Part shown: one piece after another, positions 25,942 through 35,220 of the stretch | How the letters are laid out: each line of letters begins with the position of its first letter | Numbering within the stretch: position 1 is the stretch's first letter | From: Prevotella sp. CAG:1320 | GTDB lineage: Bacteria; Bacteroidota; Bacteroidia; Bacteroidales; Bacteroidaceae | Direction of reading: 5' to 3' | Assembly (NCBI GenBank): GCA_000435635.1 | Contig: FR882139.1 | Coordinates: forward strand, 53,393-117,392 | DNA length: 64,000 nt | Position numbers and translations under genes: made by a program | The notes under the pieces: model-generated | The model's input: the letters and a program-made list of their open reading frames with translations, nothing else | Told to the model about the DNA's origin: nothing | Databases searched by the model: none

Positions 25942-28551
25942 TTACTCGAAATCTATGCCTGCCGTTGTCTCTTCCACGTCATCCGCTTCCGGCGACTCGG
26001 CAATTGTCCCGTTATGGGCAGTCTCTCCCTCTATGGCTTCTGACTTCTTGGCCCACTGGGCACGGCTTTCTTCTTCTACCATAGCCTCTAGCTCGCTGCT
26101 CATCACCTTGCACACGCTGGCGATAACATCGTTCTTTTTGGCCAGGTTGATAAGCCGCACGCCTTGGGTAGCACGTCCCATCACACGGCACTCCGCCACG
26201 GCAAGGCGTATCACGATGCCGCTCTCATTGATAATCATCAAGTCGTTTTTGTCGGTCACGTTCTTGATGGCCACCAGTCTGCCGGTTTTCTCGGTGATAT
26301 TGAGCGTCTTCACGCCCTTGGTACCACGATTGGTTACGCGGTAGTCTACCACTTGCGAGCGCTTACCATAACCTTTCTCGCTGACAACCATCACCGTCTC
26401 CGACTCTGCGTCGTTGACTGTAATCATACCCACCACGGCATCGTCACCATCGTCAAGCTTCATGCCTCGTACGCCAGTCGCCGTTCTTCCCATGGGTCTG
26501 ATGGTATCCTCGTGGAAACGCACTGCCCTACCATTGCGGTTAGCCATAATCAGCTCGTTCTTGCCATTGGTGAGACGAACGTCTACCACCTCGTCACCCT
26601 CAGCGATATTGATAGCTATCACGCCATTTGCCCTTGGGCGGGAGTAAGCCTCTAAGCAGGTTTTCTTCACGGTGCCATTCTTGGTGGCGAAAATCACGTA
26701 GTGGTTATTGATAAACTCCGAGTCGGTCAATCCGCGCAGACGCAAGAACGCGTTCACCTGGTCATCGCTCTCTATGTTAAGCAAATTCTGTATAGCCCTG
26801 CCTTTAGAGTTGCGGTCTCCCTCTGGTATCTCATAGCACTTCAACCAATAACACCTTCCCTTCTTAGTGAAGAAAAGCATCGTTTGGTGCATTGTCGCGG
26901 GATATATGAACTCGGTAAAATCTTTGTCGCGGGTACGAGCACCCTTGGAGCCAACGCCTCCTCTAGCTTGCTCGCGGAATTCGCTCAATGGCGTGCGCTT
27001 GATATAGCCTAAGTGGGAAACAGTGATGACAACGGGGTCGTTGGGGTAGAAGTCCTCAGGATTGAACTCATGGTCATCGGGGCGTATGCGTGTACGACGT
27101 GCGTCACCATACTTTTCCTTCACTTCCAGCAGTTCATCCTTCATCACCTTTTTGCAAAGTTCTGGGTCGGTCAATATCTGCTTATAGTAAGCAACCATGC
27201 GCTCCAGTTCCTCATACTCAGCGTGCAACTGATCCATTCGCAAGCCCGTGAGCTGACTCAGTCGCATGTCAACGATGGCCTTGCTTTGCAACTCGTCCAA
27301 CTGGAAGCGCTGCTCCAAAGCTCTCTGCGCTTCAGCGGGAGTCTTGCTTGCCCTTATCAAGTGTACCACTTCATCAATGTTGTCGCAGGCAATAATCAGT
27401 CCCTCAAGGATGTGCGCGCGCTCCTCGGCTTTTTTCAACTCGAACTTGGTGCGGCGTATGGTCACCTCATGCCTATGCTCCACGAAATACTTTACGCAAT
27501 CTTTCAAAGTGAGCAGGCGGGGGCGACCCTTTACCAGCGCGATGCAGTTTACGGAGAAGGAGCTTTGCAAAGCTGTCATCTTGAAGAGTTTGTTGAGCAC
27601 CACATTGGCATTGGTGTCTCTCTTCACGTCTATCACGATACGCATGCCTTGGCGGCCAGACTCATCGTTGGCGTTCGAGATGCCATCCAACTTGCCTTCC
27701 TTTACCAATTCCGCGATATACTCTATGAGCTGTTGCTTATTCACGCCATAAGGTATCTCGGTGATGACGATCTTGTCATGCGTTTCGTCACTTTCTATCT
27801 CTGCGGTGGCGCGTATCACGATACGGCCGCGTCCTGTTTCGTAGGCTTCCTTCACGCCCTGTATGCCGTAGATGGTGGCTCCCGTTGGGAAATCAGGCGC
27901 GGGAATGTATTTCATGAGTCCTTCTACGTCAATATCAGGATTGTCTATATAGGCACAGCATCCATCAATTACCTCTCCCAGATTGTGCGTGGGGATATTG
28001 GTGGCCATACCAACGGCAATACCATTACCGCCATTCACAAGCAAGTTAGGTATTTTAGTGGGCATCACGGTAGGCTCTACCAAGGTGTCATCGAAGTTGC
28101 TGGTCATGTCTACGGTTTCCTTGTCCAGGTCATCCATCACGTGCTCGCCCATCTTGGCCAATCTACACTCAGTGTATCGCATGGCCGCTGGGGAGTCTCC
28201 GTCTATAGAACCGAAGTTACCCTGCCCGTCTATCAATTTATAACGCATGTTCCACTCTTGTCCCATGCGCACCAGCGCTCCATATACGGAGGAATCTCCG
28301 TGAGGGTGATATTTACCCAACACCTCTCCTACTACACGGGCGCACTTTTTGTATGGCTTGTCACTGGTATTGCCAATCCCAAGCATTCCGTAGAGTATAC
28401 GTCTATGAACAGGCTTGAATCCGTCTCTCACGTCAGGGAGCGCACGAGCCACGATAACCGACATGGAATAGTCGATATAGGATGACTTCATTTCCTCCTC
28501 GATGTTGATCTTTACAATCCTGTCATGATCAAAAGTCTGGTTTTCGTCCAT
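25942..28551 (-). CDS. gyrA: DNA gyrase subunit A
   Basis: The cleavage-reunion subunit of DNA gyrase introduces negative supercoils together with GyrB. The 869-aa chain has the catalytic Tyr in DGDSPAAMRYTE (about residue 122), the quinolone region HPHGDSSVYGALVRMGQ and a C-terminal beta-pinwheel. The quinolone-contact Ser is wild type; the E. coli Asp87 position is Gly, which I recall as usual for Bacteroidales. The GyrA box appears as QARGGVG, a variant of QRRGGKG followed by SKG, consistent with gyrase rather than topoisomerase IV. Confidence 0.97.
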   Translation of the reverse strand: MDENQTFDHDRIVKINIEEEMKSSYIDYSMSVIVARALPDVRDGFKPVHRRILYGMLGIGNTSDKPYKKCARVVGEVLGKYHPHGDSSVYGALVRMGQEWNMRYKLIDGQGNFGSIDGDSPAAMRYTECRLAKMGEHVMDDLDKETVDMTSNFDDTLVEPTVMPTKIPNLLVNGGNGIAVGMATNIPTHNLGEVIDGCCAYIDNPDIDVEGLMKYIPAPDFPTGATIYGIQGVKEAYETGRGRIVIRATAEIESDETHDKIVITEIPYGVNKQQLIEYIAELVKEGKLDGISNANDESGRQGMRIVIDVKRDTNANVVLNKLFKMTALQSSFSVNCIALVKGRPRLLTLKDCVKYFVEHRHEVTIRRTKFELKKAEERAHILEGLIIACDNIDEVVHLIRASKTPAEAQRALEQRFQLDELQSKAIVDMRLSQLTGLRMDQLHAEYEELERMVAYYKQILTDPELCKKVMKDELLEVKEKYGDARRTRIRPDDHEFNPEDFYPNDPVVITVSHLGYIKRTPLSEFREQARGGVGSKGARTRDKDFTEFIYPATMHQTMLFFTKKGRCYWLKCYEIPEGDRNSKGRAIQNLLNIESDDQVNAFLRLRGLTDSEFINNHYVIFATKNGTVKKTCLEAYSRPRANGVIAINIAEGDEVVDVRLTNGKNELIMANRNGRAVRFHEDTIRPMGRTATGVRGMKLDDGDDAVVGMITVNDAESETVMVVSEKGYGKRSQVVDYRVTNRGTKGVKTLNITEKTGRLVAIKNVTDKNDLMIINESGIVIRLAVAECRVMGRATQGVRLINLAKKNDVIASVCKVMSSELEAMVEEESRAQWAKKSEAIEGETAHNGTIAESPEADDVEETTAGIDFE

Positions 28552-28636
28552 TTTCTAGTATTAAGTTCAGTACATTTATAGCGAAATAAGGGCCAATGGC
28601 ACGCCGTGAGGCGATTGTCCCTGTATATTATCACGA

Positions 28637-28644
28637 CAAAAGTA
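28637..28644 (-). promoter_or_regulatory. gyrA -7 promoter element
   Basis: TACTTTTG on the minus strand matches TAnnTTTG, 86 bp before the gyrA start. A clear TTTG at -33 is missing (TTTTA is close). Confidence 0.5.
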
Positions 28645-28768
28645 CAACATATTTTTGACATATAAAAGCAATAGAGCGAAAATTTAGCCCCTCTAGGCGA
28701 ATTTTCCGTGTTTGCCGCGGAGTTGTCGCCAAGTCTGTCAGCGGTTCAGTCATTAAATAATCATAAAG

Positions 28769-28785
28769 TTGGCATGGCTTTTGCT
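28769..28785 (+). promoter_or_regulatory. Sigma-54 type (-24/-12) promoter upstream of clpC
   Basis: TTGGCATGGCTTTTGCT fits the RpoN consensus YTGGCACG-N4-TTGCW at all key bases: GG and GC are 12 bp apart, with one change (C to T) in the less constrained part. Transcription would start near 28795, about 50 bp before the clpC start. No TAnnTTTG promoter was noticed in the proper place. Confidence 0.6.
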
Positions 28786-28847
28786 TAACTCAACAAAAGT
28801 ATGTAAATTCGCGAATAAGAAACAAGAGAATGAAAGGAAAAGAGATA

Positions 28848-31385
28848 ATGACTACACCATTCACACCGCAAGTCACACAAATCATAGCATTCAGCCGTGA
28901 GGAGGCGCAAAGGCTGGAATCTCCCGTGATTACTCCCGCGCACCTGCTATTGGGGATGCTGCGCAACCGCACCTCGCTCTTGAACGAGGTGTTTCGGGTG
29001 TTTGAGGTTAACCCTGCCTTGATGAAGTTGGCTTTGGAAGCCTGTGTGAGGAAGCTAGGCATAGTGGGCAATAGCCAAGAAGATGAAATGCAACTGGCTC
29101 CTGAGACTTCGCTCGTATTGAAGCAGGCGGTATTGGAAGCCCGCGGACTGGGCGAGAACCGTGCGAGCGATATTCATCTGTTGTTGGCCGTATTGCACAA
29201 CGAGAACCGTGAGGAATGCCAAGTGCTGAAAGACTACAAGCTGACATACGCGGAGGTGATGGACTTCCTGATGCGTCAAGGCAAGGAAGAGATAAGAGAC
29301 GGACTTTCACTGTCTAGTGAGGATGATGTTGACGACTTCGAGGAGTATACGGGAAATGGCAACCGCAACAGAAACAACGCTCCCTATACCACGCACAAAC
29401 AGGGCGATAAGCCCAAAACTCCTATATTGGACAAGTTTTCCACCGACCTGACGCAGGCCGCGAGGAATGGCGAACTGGATCCCGTTGTCGGCAGGGAGAG
29501 AGAAATCAACCGCGTCTCCGAGATACTTTGCCGGCGCAAGAAGAACAATCCTATCTTGCTGGGCGAGCCAGGCGTAGGCAAGAGCGCTATCGTGGAAGGA
29601 TTGGCACAACGCATCGTCAACCGCCATACCTCGCCCATTCTTTTCGACAAGCGGTTGGTTAGCCTCGACATGACGGCCATAGTGGCTGGCACAAAATATC
29701 GCGGGCAGTTTGAGGAACGCCTGAAAGCCTTGATGAATGAACTGGAAGAGAATCCAGACATCATCGTGTTTATAGACGAGATACACACCATCATTGGCGC
29801 GGGCAGTAACCCTGGCAGCATGGATGCCGCCAATATCCTGAAGCCCGCCCTCTCCAGAGGCAAGATACAATGCATCGGAGCCACGACCTACAAGGAATAT
29901 AACAACACCATTGAGAAAGACGGGGCGTTGGAGCGCAGGTTCCAAAAGGTCTCCATCAACGAGACAACGCCCGAGGAGACACTGGAAATATTGTTCAATA
30001 TACGTGACCGCTATGAGCGCCACCATTCTGTCTCCTATACAGATGAGGCATTGGAGATGTGCGTCAAGTTGGCCAACCGATATATCAATGGCCGCTATTT
30101 CCCCGACAAGGCCATAGACGTGATGGACGAGGTGGGTGCCCACGTGCATCTCACACACGCCGAAGTGCCACAGGAAATTACCGAAAAGGAAAGTCTCCTG
30201 GAGGAGTTGAAGCACAAAAAGACCTTGGCCGTGCAGGAACAGAAATACGAATTGGCCGCGGGTTTCCGTGACGAACAAGTGAACGTGGAGCATCAACTTG
30301 TAGAGTTGCAAGAAGCCTGGAAGCAGGGAGATATCCAGGTACGTACAACGGTAGAGGCTTCCGAGGTGGCCGCGGTCGTGTCTAGCATGACAGGGGTGCC
30401 TGTGCAACGCATGGTGGAAGCCGAGACTGCCCGCCTCAAGAATCTTGGGGCGAAGTTGCGCGAATCTGTCATAGCGCAAGACAATGCCATCGATAAGTTG
30501 GTGAAAGCTATTCAGCGCAACCGAGTGGGATTGCGCGACCCCAACCATCCTATTGGCGTATTCATGTTCTTGGGTCCCACGGGCGTGGGAAAAACCTATC
30601 TTTCCAAAAAACTGGCGGAAGAAATGTTCGGCTCCGCTGATGCCTTGATACGGATAGACATGAGCGAGTACGCCGAGAGCTTCAACACTTCCCGCCTGGT
30701 TGGAGCACCTCCAGGATACGTTGGCTATGATGAAGGAGGACAGCTCACAGAGAAAGTGCGCCGCAATCCCTACTCCATTGTCTTGCTGGACGAGATAGAA
30801 AAGGCGCATGGCAATGTCTTTAACATGCTCTTGCAGGTTCTCGACGAGGGAAGACTCACCGACGGCAATGGCCGACTGGTGGATTTCCGCAACACGATTA
30901 TTATCATGACCTCTAACGCGGGCACTCGCCAGCTGAAGGATTTCGGGCGTGGCGTAGGTTTCCAGGCAGGTGGTTTAACGGGTATCTCCGCCAACGAGAA
31001 AGACAAGGAGTATGCCCGCTCCATCGTGCAGAAGAGTTTGCAAAAGCAGTTTGCGCCCGAATTCCTCAACAGGCTTGACGAGATTATCACCTTCGACCAG
31101 TTGGACTTGCAGGCCATCAAGCAAATCGTGGACATAGAGTTGAAAGGACTTGTCTCCCGAATAGAGGGACTGGGCTATCACCTGCGAGTGACCGAGGAGG
31201 CCAAGGAGTTCGTGGCCAATAAGGGATATGACGTGCAATATGGCGCCCGCCCACTGAAGCGAGCCATCCAAAACCATATAGAAGATGGCGTATGCGAAAT
31301 GTTGCTCGATGGAACACTGCTGCCGAATGACACCATCATAGTGGAAAAAGCGGACGACACTCAACTCCGCTTGCGCAAAGCATAA
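28848..31385 (+). CDS. clpC: ATP-dependent Clp protease ATP-binding subunit ClpC
   Basis: This Hsp100 AAA+ unfoldase feeds proteins to ClpP. From the chosen start it has 845 aa: Clp N-domain repeats (residues 5-145), AAA1 with GEPGVGKSA at about 238 and VFIDEIHTIIGAG, a short middle region with a UVR-type motif (EQKYELAAGFRDEQ), and AAA2 with GPTGVGKTYLSK at about 574. The short middle region and UVR motif separate it from ClpB. The start MTTPFTPQ resembles known ClpC proteins; an in-frame ATG six codons upstream (28830) is possible. An acidic, Asn-rich linker follows the N-domain. Confidence 0.93.
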   Translation: MTTPFTPQVTQIIAFSREEAQRLESPVITPAHLLLGMLRNRTSLLNEVFRVFEVNPALMKLALEACVRKLGIVGNSQEDEMQLAPETSLVLKQAVLEARGLGENRASDIHLLLAVLHNENREECQVLKDYKLTYAEVMDFLMRQGKEEIRDGLSLSSEDDVDDFEEYTGNGNRNRNNAPYTTHKQGDKPKTPILDKFSTDLTQAARNGELDPVVGREREINRVSEILCRRKKNNPILLGEPGVGKSAIVEGLAQRIVNRHTSPILFDKRLVSLDMTAIVAGTKYRGQFEERLKALMNELEENPDIIVFIDEIHTIIGAGSNPGSMDAANILKPALSRGKIQCIGATTYKEYNNTIEKDGALERRFQKVSINETTPEETLEILFNIRDRYERHHSVSYTDEALEMCVKLANRYINGRYFPDKAIDVMDEVGAHVHLTHAEVPQEITEKESLLEELKHKKTLAVQEQKYELAAGFRDEQVNVEHQLVELQEAWKQGDIQVRTTVEASEVAAVVSSMTGVPVQRMVEAETARLKNLGAKLRESVIAQDNAIDKLVKAIQRNRVGLRDPNHPIGVFMFLGPTGVGKTYLSKKLAEEMFGSADALIRIDMSEYAESFNTSRLVGAPPGYVGYDEGGQLTEKVRRNPYSIVLLDEIEKAHGNVFNMLLQVLDEGRLTDGNGRLVDFRNTIIIMTSNAGTRQLKDFGRGVGFQAGGLTGISANEKDKEYARSIVQKSLQKQFAPEFLNRLDEIITFDQLDLQAIKQIVDIELKGLVSRIEGLGYHLRVTEEAKEFVANKGYDVQYGARPLKRAIQNHIEDGVCEMLLDGTLLPNDTIIVEKADDTQLRLRKA

Positions 31386-31412
31386 GCATATCGCCCATAT
31401 ATATATAATGTG

Positions 31413-31459
31413 TCGCCTGCCGAAAAGCCTTGACAAGACTTAGCGGCAGGCGATTTTTC
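31413..31459 (+). terminator. Intrinsic terminator of clpC
   Basis: A perfect 10-bp stem, TCGCCTGCCG with CGGCAGGCGA, is followed by five T. Confidence 0.85.
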
Positions 31460-31498
31460 GTTAAAATAGCTTAACGCCACCAATTCTCTCCGTCTCTG

Positions 31499-31531
31499 TT
31501 TGCTCTATTCAGATTATTTTATTTACCTTTG
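31499..31531 (+). promoter_or_regulatory. Promoter of the tRNA pair
   Basis: TTTG (31499-31502) is followed after 21 nt by TACCTTTG (31524-31531). The first tRNA base is 12 nt downstream. Confidence 0.75.
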
Positions 31532-31542
31532 CACTCGCATTT

Positions 31543-31618
<76 letters not shown>

Positions 31619-31640
31619 TTTTCTTATGCAAATATACATC

Positions 31641-31713
31641 GCGGCAATAGCTCAGTTGGTAGAGCACTAGCTTCCCAAGCTGGGGGTCACGGGTTCGAGT
31701 CCCGCTTGCCGCT
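31641..31713 (+). tRNA. tRNA-Gly (anticodon CCC)
   Basis: The 73-nt cloverleaf has acceptor GCGGCAA/TTGCCGC, D-arm GCTC/GAGC, anticodon loop TTCCCAA and T-arm ACGGG/CCCGC with TTCGAGT. CCA is not encoded here (CTT follows), unlike the neighbouring tRNA-Thr. It lies 22 nt downstream and is probably co-transcribed. Confidence 0.96.
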
Positions 31714-32029
31714 CTTCTTCCACCCCCACAAATATTTCCCCGCTTTTGAAAATAAGTTATTTTGCATGGCAATTTAACTTGTTTTCCTCATCAATTTAAC
31801 TTGTTTTGCTCACGAAAATAACTTGTTTTGCTCATGGAAACAAATTGTTTTCGTTTCCCGCCTCAGAGAGATGGTTTCAATAGAAAATGGCGAACGTAAT
31901 AAAGAATAACGGAAAAACAATAGTGTTTCGCTTATGTCAAGGAACTTATGGGAATTTTACAAGACACCCAAAAGGTGTTTTCAGACAGATAAGCCCCCAA
32001 GGAAGGCTGGCTAGCCATTGTGCTTCCGC
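31714..32029. other. Non-coding gap after tRNA-Gly
   Basis: The gap holds array D and a small hairpin (ACACC/GGTGT followed by TTTTC, 31964-31982) that may end the tRNA transcript. The remaining sequence shows nothing I can identify. Confidence 0.6.
31749..31858. repeat. 22-bp-period array D, five units
   Basis: Units start at 31749, 31771, 31793, 31815 and 31837. The core is AAnnTAACTTGTTTT, a 15-mer palindrome with one mismatch; the first unit carries it as AAAATAAGTTATTTT. About seven variable bases separate the cores. Array E at 49.2 kb has the same core with different spacers. Confidence 0.95.
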
Positions 32030-32374
32030 TTACTCATCCTCGAAGGGAAACAAGGGAAGCGTATGGTCTTCCATGGCAGCTAAAGGCTCAGGGGGCGCGG
32101 AGGTGTCTTGGAAATGGAAGGAAAGTTGCGCCGTACGCGCCGCGCAACGGTCTAATCGGTATTTGCCCCATCCTATCTTTTGTATGAAAGGATGCTTTAC
32201 GAGAAAAGCGTTGCGATAAAGATATTGCCCCACGTATTGGTGAACACGCTCGTAATCAGCCGGGGCGAACATCGAATTACAAGCATTAAAAACATGGCGA
32301 GAGATTTTGTCCACTTTCAGGCCCTTGTCTCCCGCCTCTGTCAATACGCGTATGATTTCGTAATCGTAGTCCAT
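32030..32374 (-). CDS. Conserved hypothetical protein of Bacteroidales (114 aa)
   Basis: This small soluble protein begins with a predicted helical region (YEIIRVLTEAGDKGLKVDKI, then SRHVFNACNSMF) and is followed by HQYVGQYLYRNAFLVKHPF and an acidic C-terminal tail. I recall close relatives across Bacteroides and Prevotella with the RHVFNACNS segment; their function is unknown. The N-terminal half could be a small winged-helix or DNA-associated fold, which is speculative. The ATG directly follows the seven-T tract of a terminator, so it would be expressed only by read-through or from an unseen promoter. Confidence 0.72.
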   Translation of the reverse strand: MDYDYEIIRVLTEAGDKGLKVDKISRHVFNACNSMFAPADYERVHQYVGQYLYRNAFLVKHPFIQKIGWGKYRLDRCAARTAQLSFHFQDTSAPPEPLAAMEDHTLPLFPFEDE

Positions 32375-32412
32375 AAAAAAAGCCGCAACAGCCTTTTCGG
32401 CTAGTCACGGCT
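32375..32412 (-). terminator. Intrinsic terminator directly upstream of the 114-aa gene
   Basis: On the minus strand nested stems AGCCG/CGGCT and AGCC/GGCT are followed by seven T, and the next base is the A of the following start codon. Confidence 0.8.
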
Positions 32413-32427
32413 CTTCGCGATAATGGG

Positions 32428-32712
32428 TCACGCAAGCGAAACCTTGTTGTCCTCGCTCTTGATCTTGCCCTCCTTGAAGAGCCATCCAATACCCAGCACA
32501 GCCTCCTCGGTAGTGATCTTGGCTGCCTTGGCAATCTCTGCCAATGTAAGGGCCTTTTCTGCTGCGGCCAATGCCTGATAAACATCACCAGCCTTGAAAC
32601 CAGCGTTCTCTGCGTTGAGGACAGTAGCTGCCTTCTTGCAAGCGGTCCTGGTAGTCTTTGCTGCTGCGGGCTTAGCGGCCGCGGTCTTTGTAGTTGCTTT
32701 CTTTTCTGCCAT
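32428..32712 (-). CDS. Small winged-helix protein with a Lys/Ala-rich N-terminal tail
   Basis: The 94-aa protein has a basic, alanine-rich tail (MAEKKATTKTAAAKPAAAKT) like histone H1 or HU-type tails, followed by a winged-helix fold (about residues 35-94, GDVYQALAAAEKALTLAEIA, then EEAVLGIGWLFKEGKI). It matches DUF2582-like winged-helix proteins from memory. It is likely to bind nucleic acid; the target is unknown. It has its own promoter and a terminator immediately after it. Confidence 0.85.
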   Translation of the reverse strand: MAEKKATTKTAAAKPAAAKTTRTACKKAATVLNAENAGFKAGDVYQALAAAEKALTLAEIAKAAKITTEEAVLGIGWLFKEGKIKSEDNKVSLA

Positions 32713-32770
32713 AATGAATTAATAAGTCGATTAAATTACTTGACGAATGTCATGTGTTCTGAAATCGATG

Positions 32771-32801
32771 CAAAAATAAGCCTTTTATCTGAATAAACAA
32801 A
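32771..32801 (-). promoter_or_regulatory. Promoter of the winged-helix gene
   Basis: On the minus strand TTTG, 19 nt, TATTTTTG match the Bacteroidota consensus exactly. The start codon is 59 bp downstream. Confidence 0.75.
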
Positions 32802-32837
32802 TATTTTATGTAAAAAATAGAATATAATTTAAAGAAA

Positions 32838-32875
32838 ATGCCGCAAGGATTGACTTAAATCAATTCTCGCGGCAT
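32838..32875 (-). terminator. Terminator of aspS
   Basis: ATGCCGC/GCGGCAT with an inner GATTGA/TCAATT stem is followed by TTTTCTTT on the minus strand. Confidence 0.8.
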
Positions 32876-32895
32876 CTTCACATATTTTATAGCGG

Positions 32896-34656
32896 CTATT
32901 TGGGCAAGTCTACCTTGAGGTGCAACTCATCCAATTGCTTTTGGTCGATAGTGGAGGGAGCGTCCAGCATCACGTCATGTCCGGAATTGTTCTTGGGGAA
33001 GGCGATGCAGTCGCGTATGGAGTCAAGCCCAGCCATGATGCTGACAAAGCGATCCAGACCGAAAGCCAAGCCGGCATGGGGAGGCGCGCCATACTTGAAA
33101 GCGTTGATGAGGAAGCCAAACTGCGCCATGGCTCTTTCGGGGGTGAAGCCCAAGATGCCGAACATCTTTTCTTGTAACTTGCTGTCATGGATACGCAAGC
33201 TTCCGCCACCCACCTCGATGCCGTTGCACACGAAGTCGTAGGCCTTTGCCCTCACCTGCTCGGGATGTTCCTCCAGCAAGGGTATGTCGTCAGGGTTGGG
33301 CATGGTGAAGGGATGATGGGTTGCCATGAGGCGTTGCTCCTCGTCGCTCCACTCAAAGAGAGGGAAGTCAATAATCCATAGACACTCGAATTTGTTTTTG
33401 TCTCTCAATCCCAAGCGGTCACCCATCTCCAGCCTTAAGGAACAGAGCTGCGTGCGGGTCTTGTTGGCGTTATCGCCACTGAGTATCAACACCAAGTCAC
33501 CATCGTTAGCCCCCATCGCCTGCTTGACGGCGGCAAGGTCTTCCTCTGAATAGAACTTGTCTATGGAGCTCTTCACGGTGCCGTCGGCGTTGTACTTGAT
33601 GTATACCAATCCCTTGGCTCCTATTTGCGGTCGCTTTACAAAATCGGTCAGCTCGTTAAGCTGCTTGCGGCTATAGTCTGCGCAACCAGGCACGCAAATG
33701 CCGCCGATATAGTTGGCCTCGTCAAAGACGGAGAAAGAGCCTTTGCCTTTGAACACCTCTTTCAGTTCCACGAACTCCATGCCGAAACGCAAGTCGGGCT
33801 TGTCGCTGCCATAGCGGCGCATGGCCTCTTCCCAAGTCATCTGGCGCAGGGGCTTGGGCAAGTCCACACCCCTAATCTCCTTGAACAGGTGGCGAGCCAT
33901 CTCCTCAAAGAGCTCGATGACATCCTCCTGGTCCACGAAGCTCATCTCGCAGTCTATTTGGGTGAACTCGGGCTGGCGGTCAGCGCGCAAGTCCTCGTCT
34001 CGGAAACACTTGGCTATCTGGAAATAACGGTCGAAGCCCGACACCATGAGCAATTGCTTCAGTGTCTGTGGACTTTGGGGAAGCGCGTAAAACTCGCCTG
34101 GATTCATGCGCGATGGTACCACGAAATCCCGGGCTCCCTCTGGTGTACTGCCTATCAAAATGGGCGTTTCCACCTCGATGAAGTCCCTCGCGTCGAGGAA
34201 ATTGCGTATCAAAATGGTCATGCGGTGACGCAACTCAAGGTTCTTTCTCACGGCGGCGCGGCGCAAGTCCAAGTAACGATATTTCATGCGGATATCGTCG
34301 CCGCCGTCGGTGTTGTCCTCTATGGTGAAGGGAGGCGTGGCGCTGGGCGATAACACGCTAAGGCTCTTGGCCAATATCTCGATGTCGCCCGTGGGTATCT
34401 TGGCGTTCTTGCTCTCACGCTCGCTCACGGTACCCGTCACTTGCACGCAATATTCACGGCCCAGCTTATTGGCCTCTTCACAAAGGGCGGCATCCACCGC
34501 CTCGTTGAACACCAATTGGGTAATGCCATAACGGTCTCGCAGGTCTACAAAAGTCATGCCGCCCATCTTGCGGGTACGCTGCACCCATCCCGCGAGCGTT
34601 ACTTCACGACCCGCATCAGAGAGCCTGAGCTCTCCGCACGTATTTGTTCTATACAT
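32896..34656 (-). CDS. aspS: Aspartyl-tRNA synthetase
   Basis: This bacterial-type class II synthetase of 586 aa charges tRNA-Asp. The N-terminal OB domain ([19 protein letters not shown]) binds the anticodon; class II motif 2 is in [17 protein letters not shown] and motif 3 in [10 protein letters not shown] near the C-terminus. The insertion between about residues 290 and 420 is the GAD domain typical of the bacterial enzyme. Whether it also charges tRNA-Asn was not determined; no gatCAB gene is in this window. Confidence 0.97.
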   Translation of the reverse strand: MYRTNTCGELRLSDAGREVTLAGWVQRTRKMGGMTFVDLRDRYGITQLVFNEAVDAALCEEANKLGREYCVQVTGTVSERESKNAKIPTGDIEILAKSLSVLSPSATPPFTIEDNTDGGDDIRMKYRYLDLRRAAVRKNLELRHRMTILIRNFLDARDFIEVETPILIGSTPEGARDFVVPSRMNPGEFYALPQSPQTLKQLLMVSGFDRYFQIAKCFRDEDLRADRQPEFTQIDCEMSFVDQEDVIELFEEMARHLFKEIRGVDLPKPLRQMTWEEAMRRYGSDKPDLRFGMEFVELKEVFKGKGSFSVFDEANYIGGICVPGCADYSRKQLNELTDFVKRPQIGAKGLVYIKYNADGTVKSSIDKFYSEEDLAAVKQAMGANDGDLVLILSGDNANKTRTQLCSLRLEMGDRLGLRDKNKFECLWIIDFPLFEWSDEEQRLMATHHPFTMPNPDDIPLLEEHPEQVRAKAYDFVCNGIEVGGGSLRIHDSKLQEKMFGILGFTPERAMAQFGFLINAFKYGAPPHAGLAFGLDRFVSIMAGLDSIRDCIAFPKNNSGHDVMLDAPSTIDQKQLDELHLKVDLPK

Positions 34657-34688
34657 ATAAATAATGTGTCTTTAAATTTTTCAATCTG

Positions 34689-34720
34689 CAAATGTACAAC
34701 AAACGACCCACATGACAAAA
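34689..34720 (-). promoter_or_regulatory. aspS promoter
   Basis: On the minus strand TTTTG, 19 nt, TACATTTG match the consensus. The start codon is 33 bp downstream. Confidence 0.75.
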
Positions 34721-34757
34721 TAAAAAAGCGGAAATAGATTAAAAAAAGAAAAAATAT

Positions 34758-34789
34758 ATTGCAGGGTTAAACTATAATGGTTACCTTCG
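34758..34789 (+). promoter_or_regulatory. Promoter of the DUF1573 gene
   Basis: ATTGC, 19 nt, TACCTTCG lie upstream of the DUF1573 gene and diverge from the aspS promoter. One mismatch to each element. Confidence 0.55.
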
Positions 34790-34836
34790 CGTCAAGTTAA
34801 TGTAAAATGTTTCAAACAAGACTAAACATACCTAAC

Positions 34837-35220
34837 ATGATGAAAAAGATGTTCTTAACGCTCGCCATGATAATAGGCATAACCACCGCAGCCATGGCGC
34901 AGGCAGAAATCAAGTTTGACAAATTAACCTACGATTTCGGTGATTTCAGCGAGAATGACCCTGTTCAGACAGCCAAGTTCACCTTCACCAACGTGGGCGA
35001 CAAACCCCTTATCATCAACCAAGCCATCGCCAGTTGCGGTTGCACCGTGCCCAAGTACTCCAAGGAGCCTATCGCTCCAGGCGCGAAAGGCGAGCTGATA
35101 GTCACCTACTCTGGCAAGGGACGTTTCCCCGGCCATTTCAAGAAGGGCATCACCGTGCGCACCAACGGCAAGGCTGAGCTGACCCGCTTGTACATCGAGG
35201 GTAACATGAAGGCCAAATGA
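34837..35220 (+). CDS. DUF1573 family periplasmic protein
   Basis: The 127-aa protein has a Sec signal peptide (MMKKMFLTLAMIIGITTAAMA) and one Ig-like DUF1573 domain with the characteristic CGCTVPKY motif, YDFGDFSENDPVQTAKFTFT and IEGNMKAK at the end. The family is abundant in Bacteroidota; the function is unknown, and the fold suggests binding in the envelope. An upstream in-frame ATG (34807) exists, but the later MM pair fits the signal peptide. The stop overlaps the start of the next gene (ATGA), suggesting translational coupling. Confidence 0.9.
   Translation: MMKKMFLTLAMIIGITTAAMAQAEIKFDKLTYDFGDFSENDPVQTAKFTFTNVGDKPLIINQAIASCGCTVPKYSKEPIAPGAKGELIVTYSGKGRFPGHFKKGITVRTNGKAELTRLYIEGNMKAK

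Noticed and set aside
27013..28485. 490-aa frame antisense to gyrA
   Set aside because: It is a shadow of gyrA, rich in His and Tyr as expected from complementing common codons.
31887..32219. 110-aa plus-strand frame
   Set aside because: It lies mostly antisense to the conserved 114-aa gene and has low-complexity Ser/Lys content.
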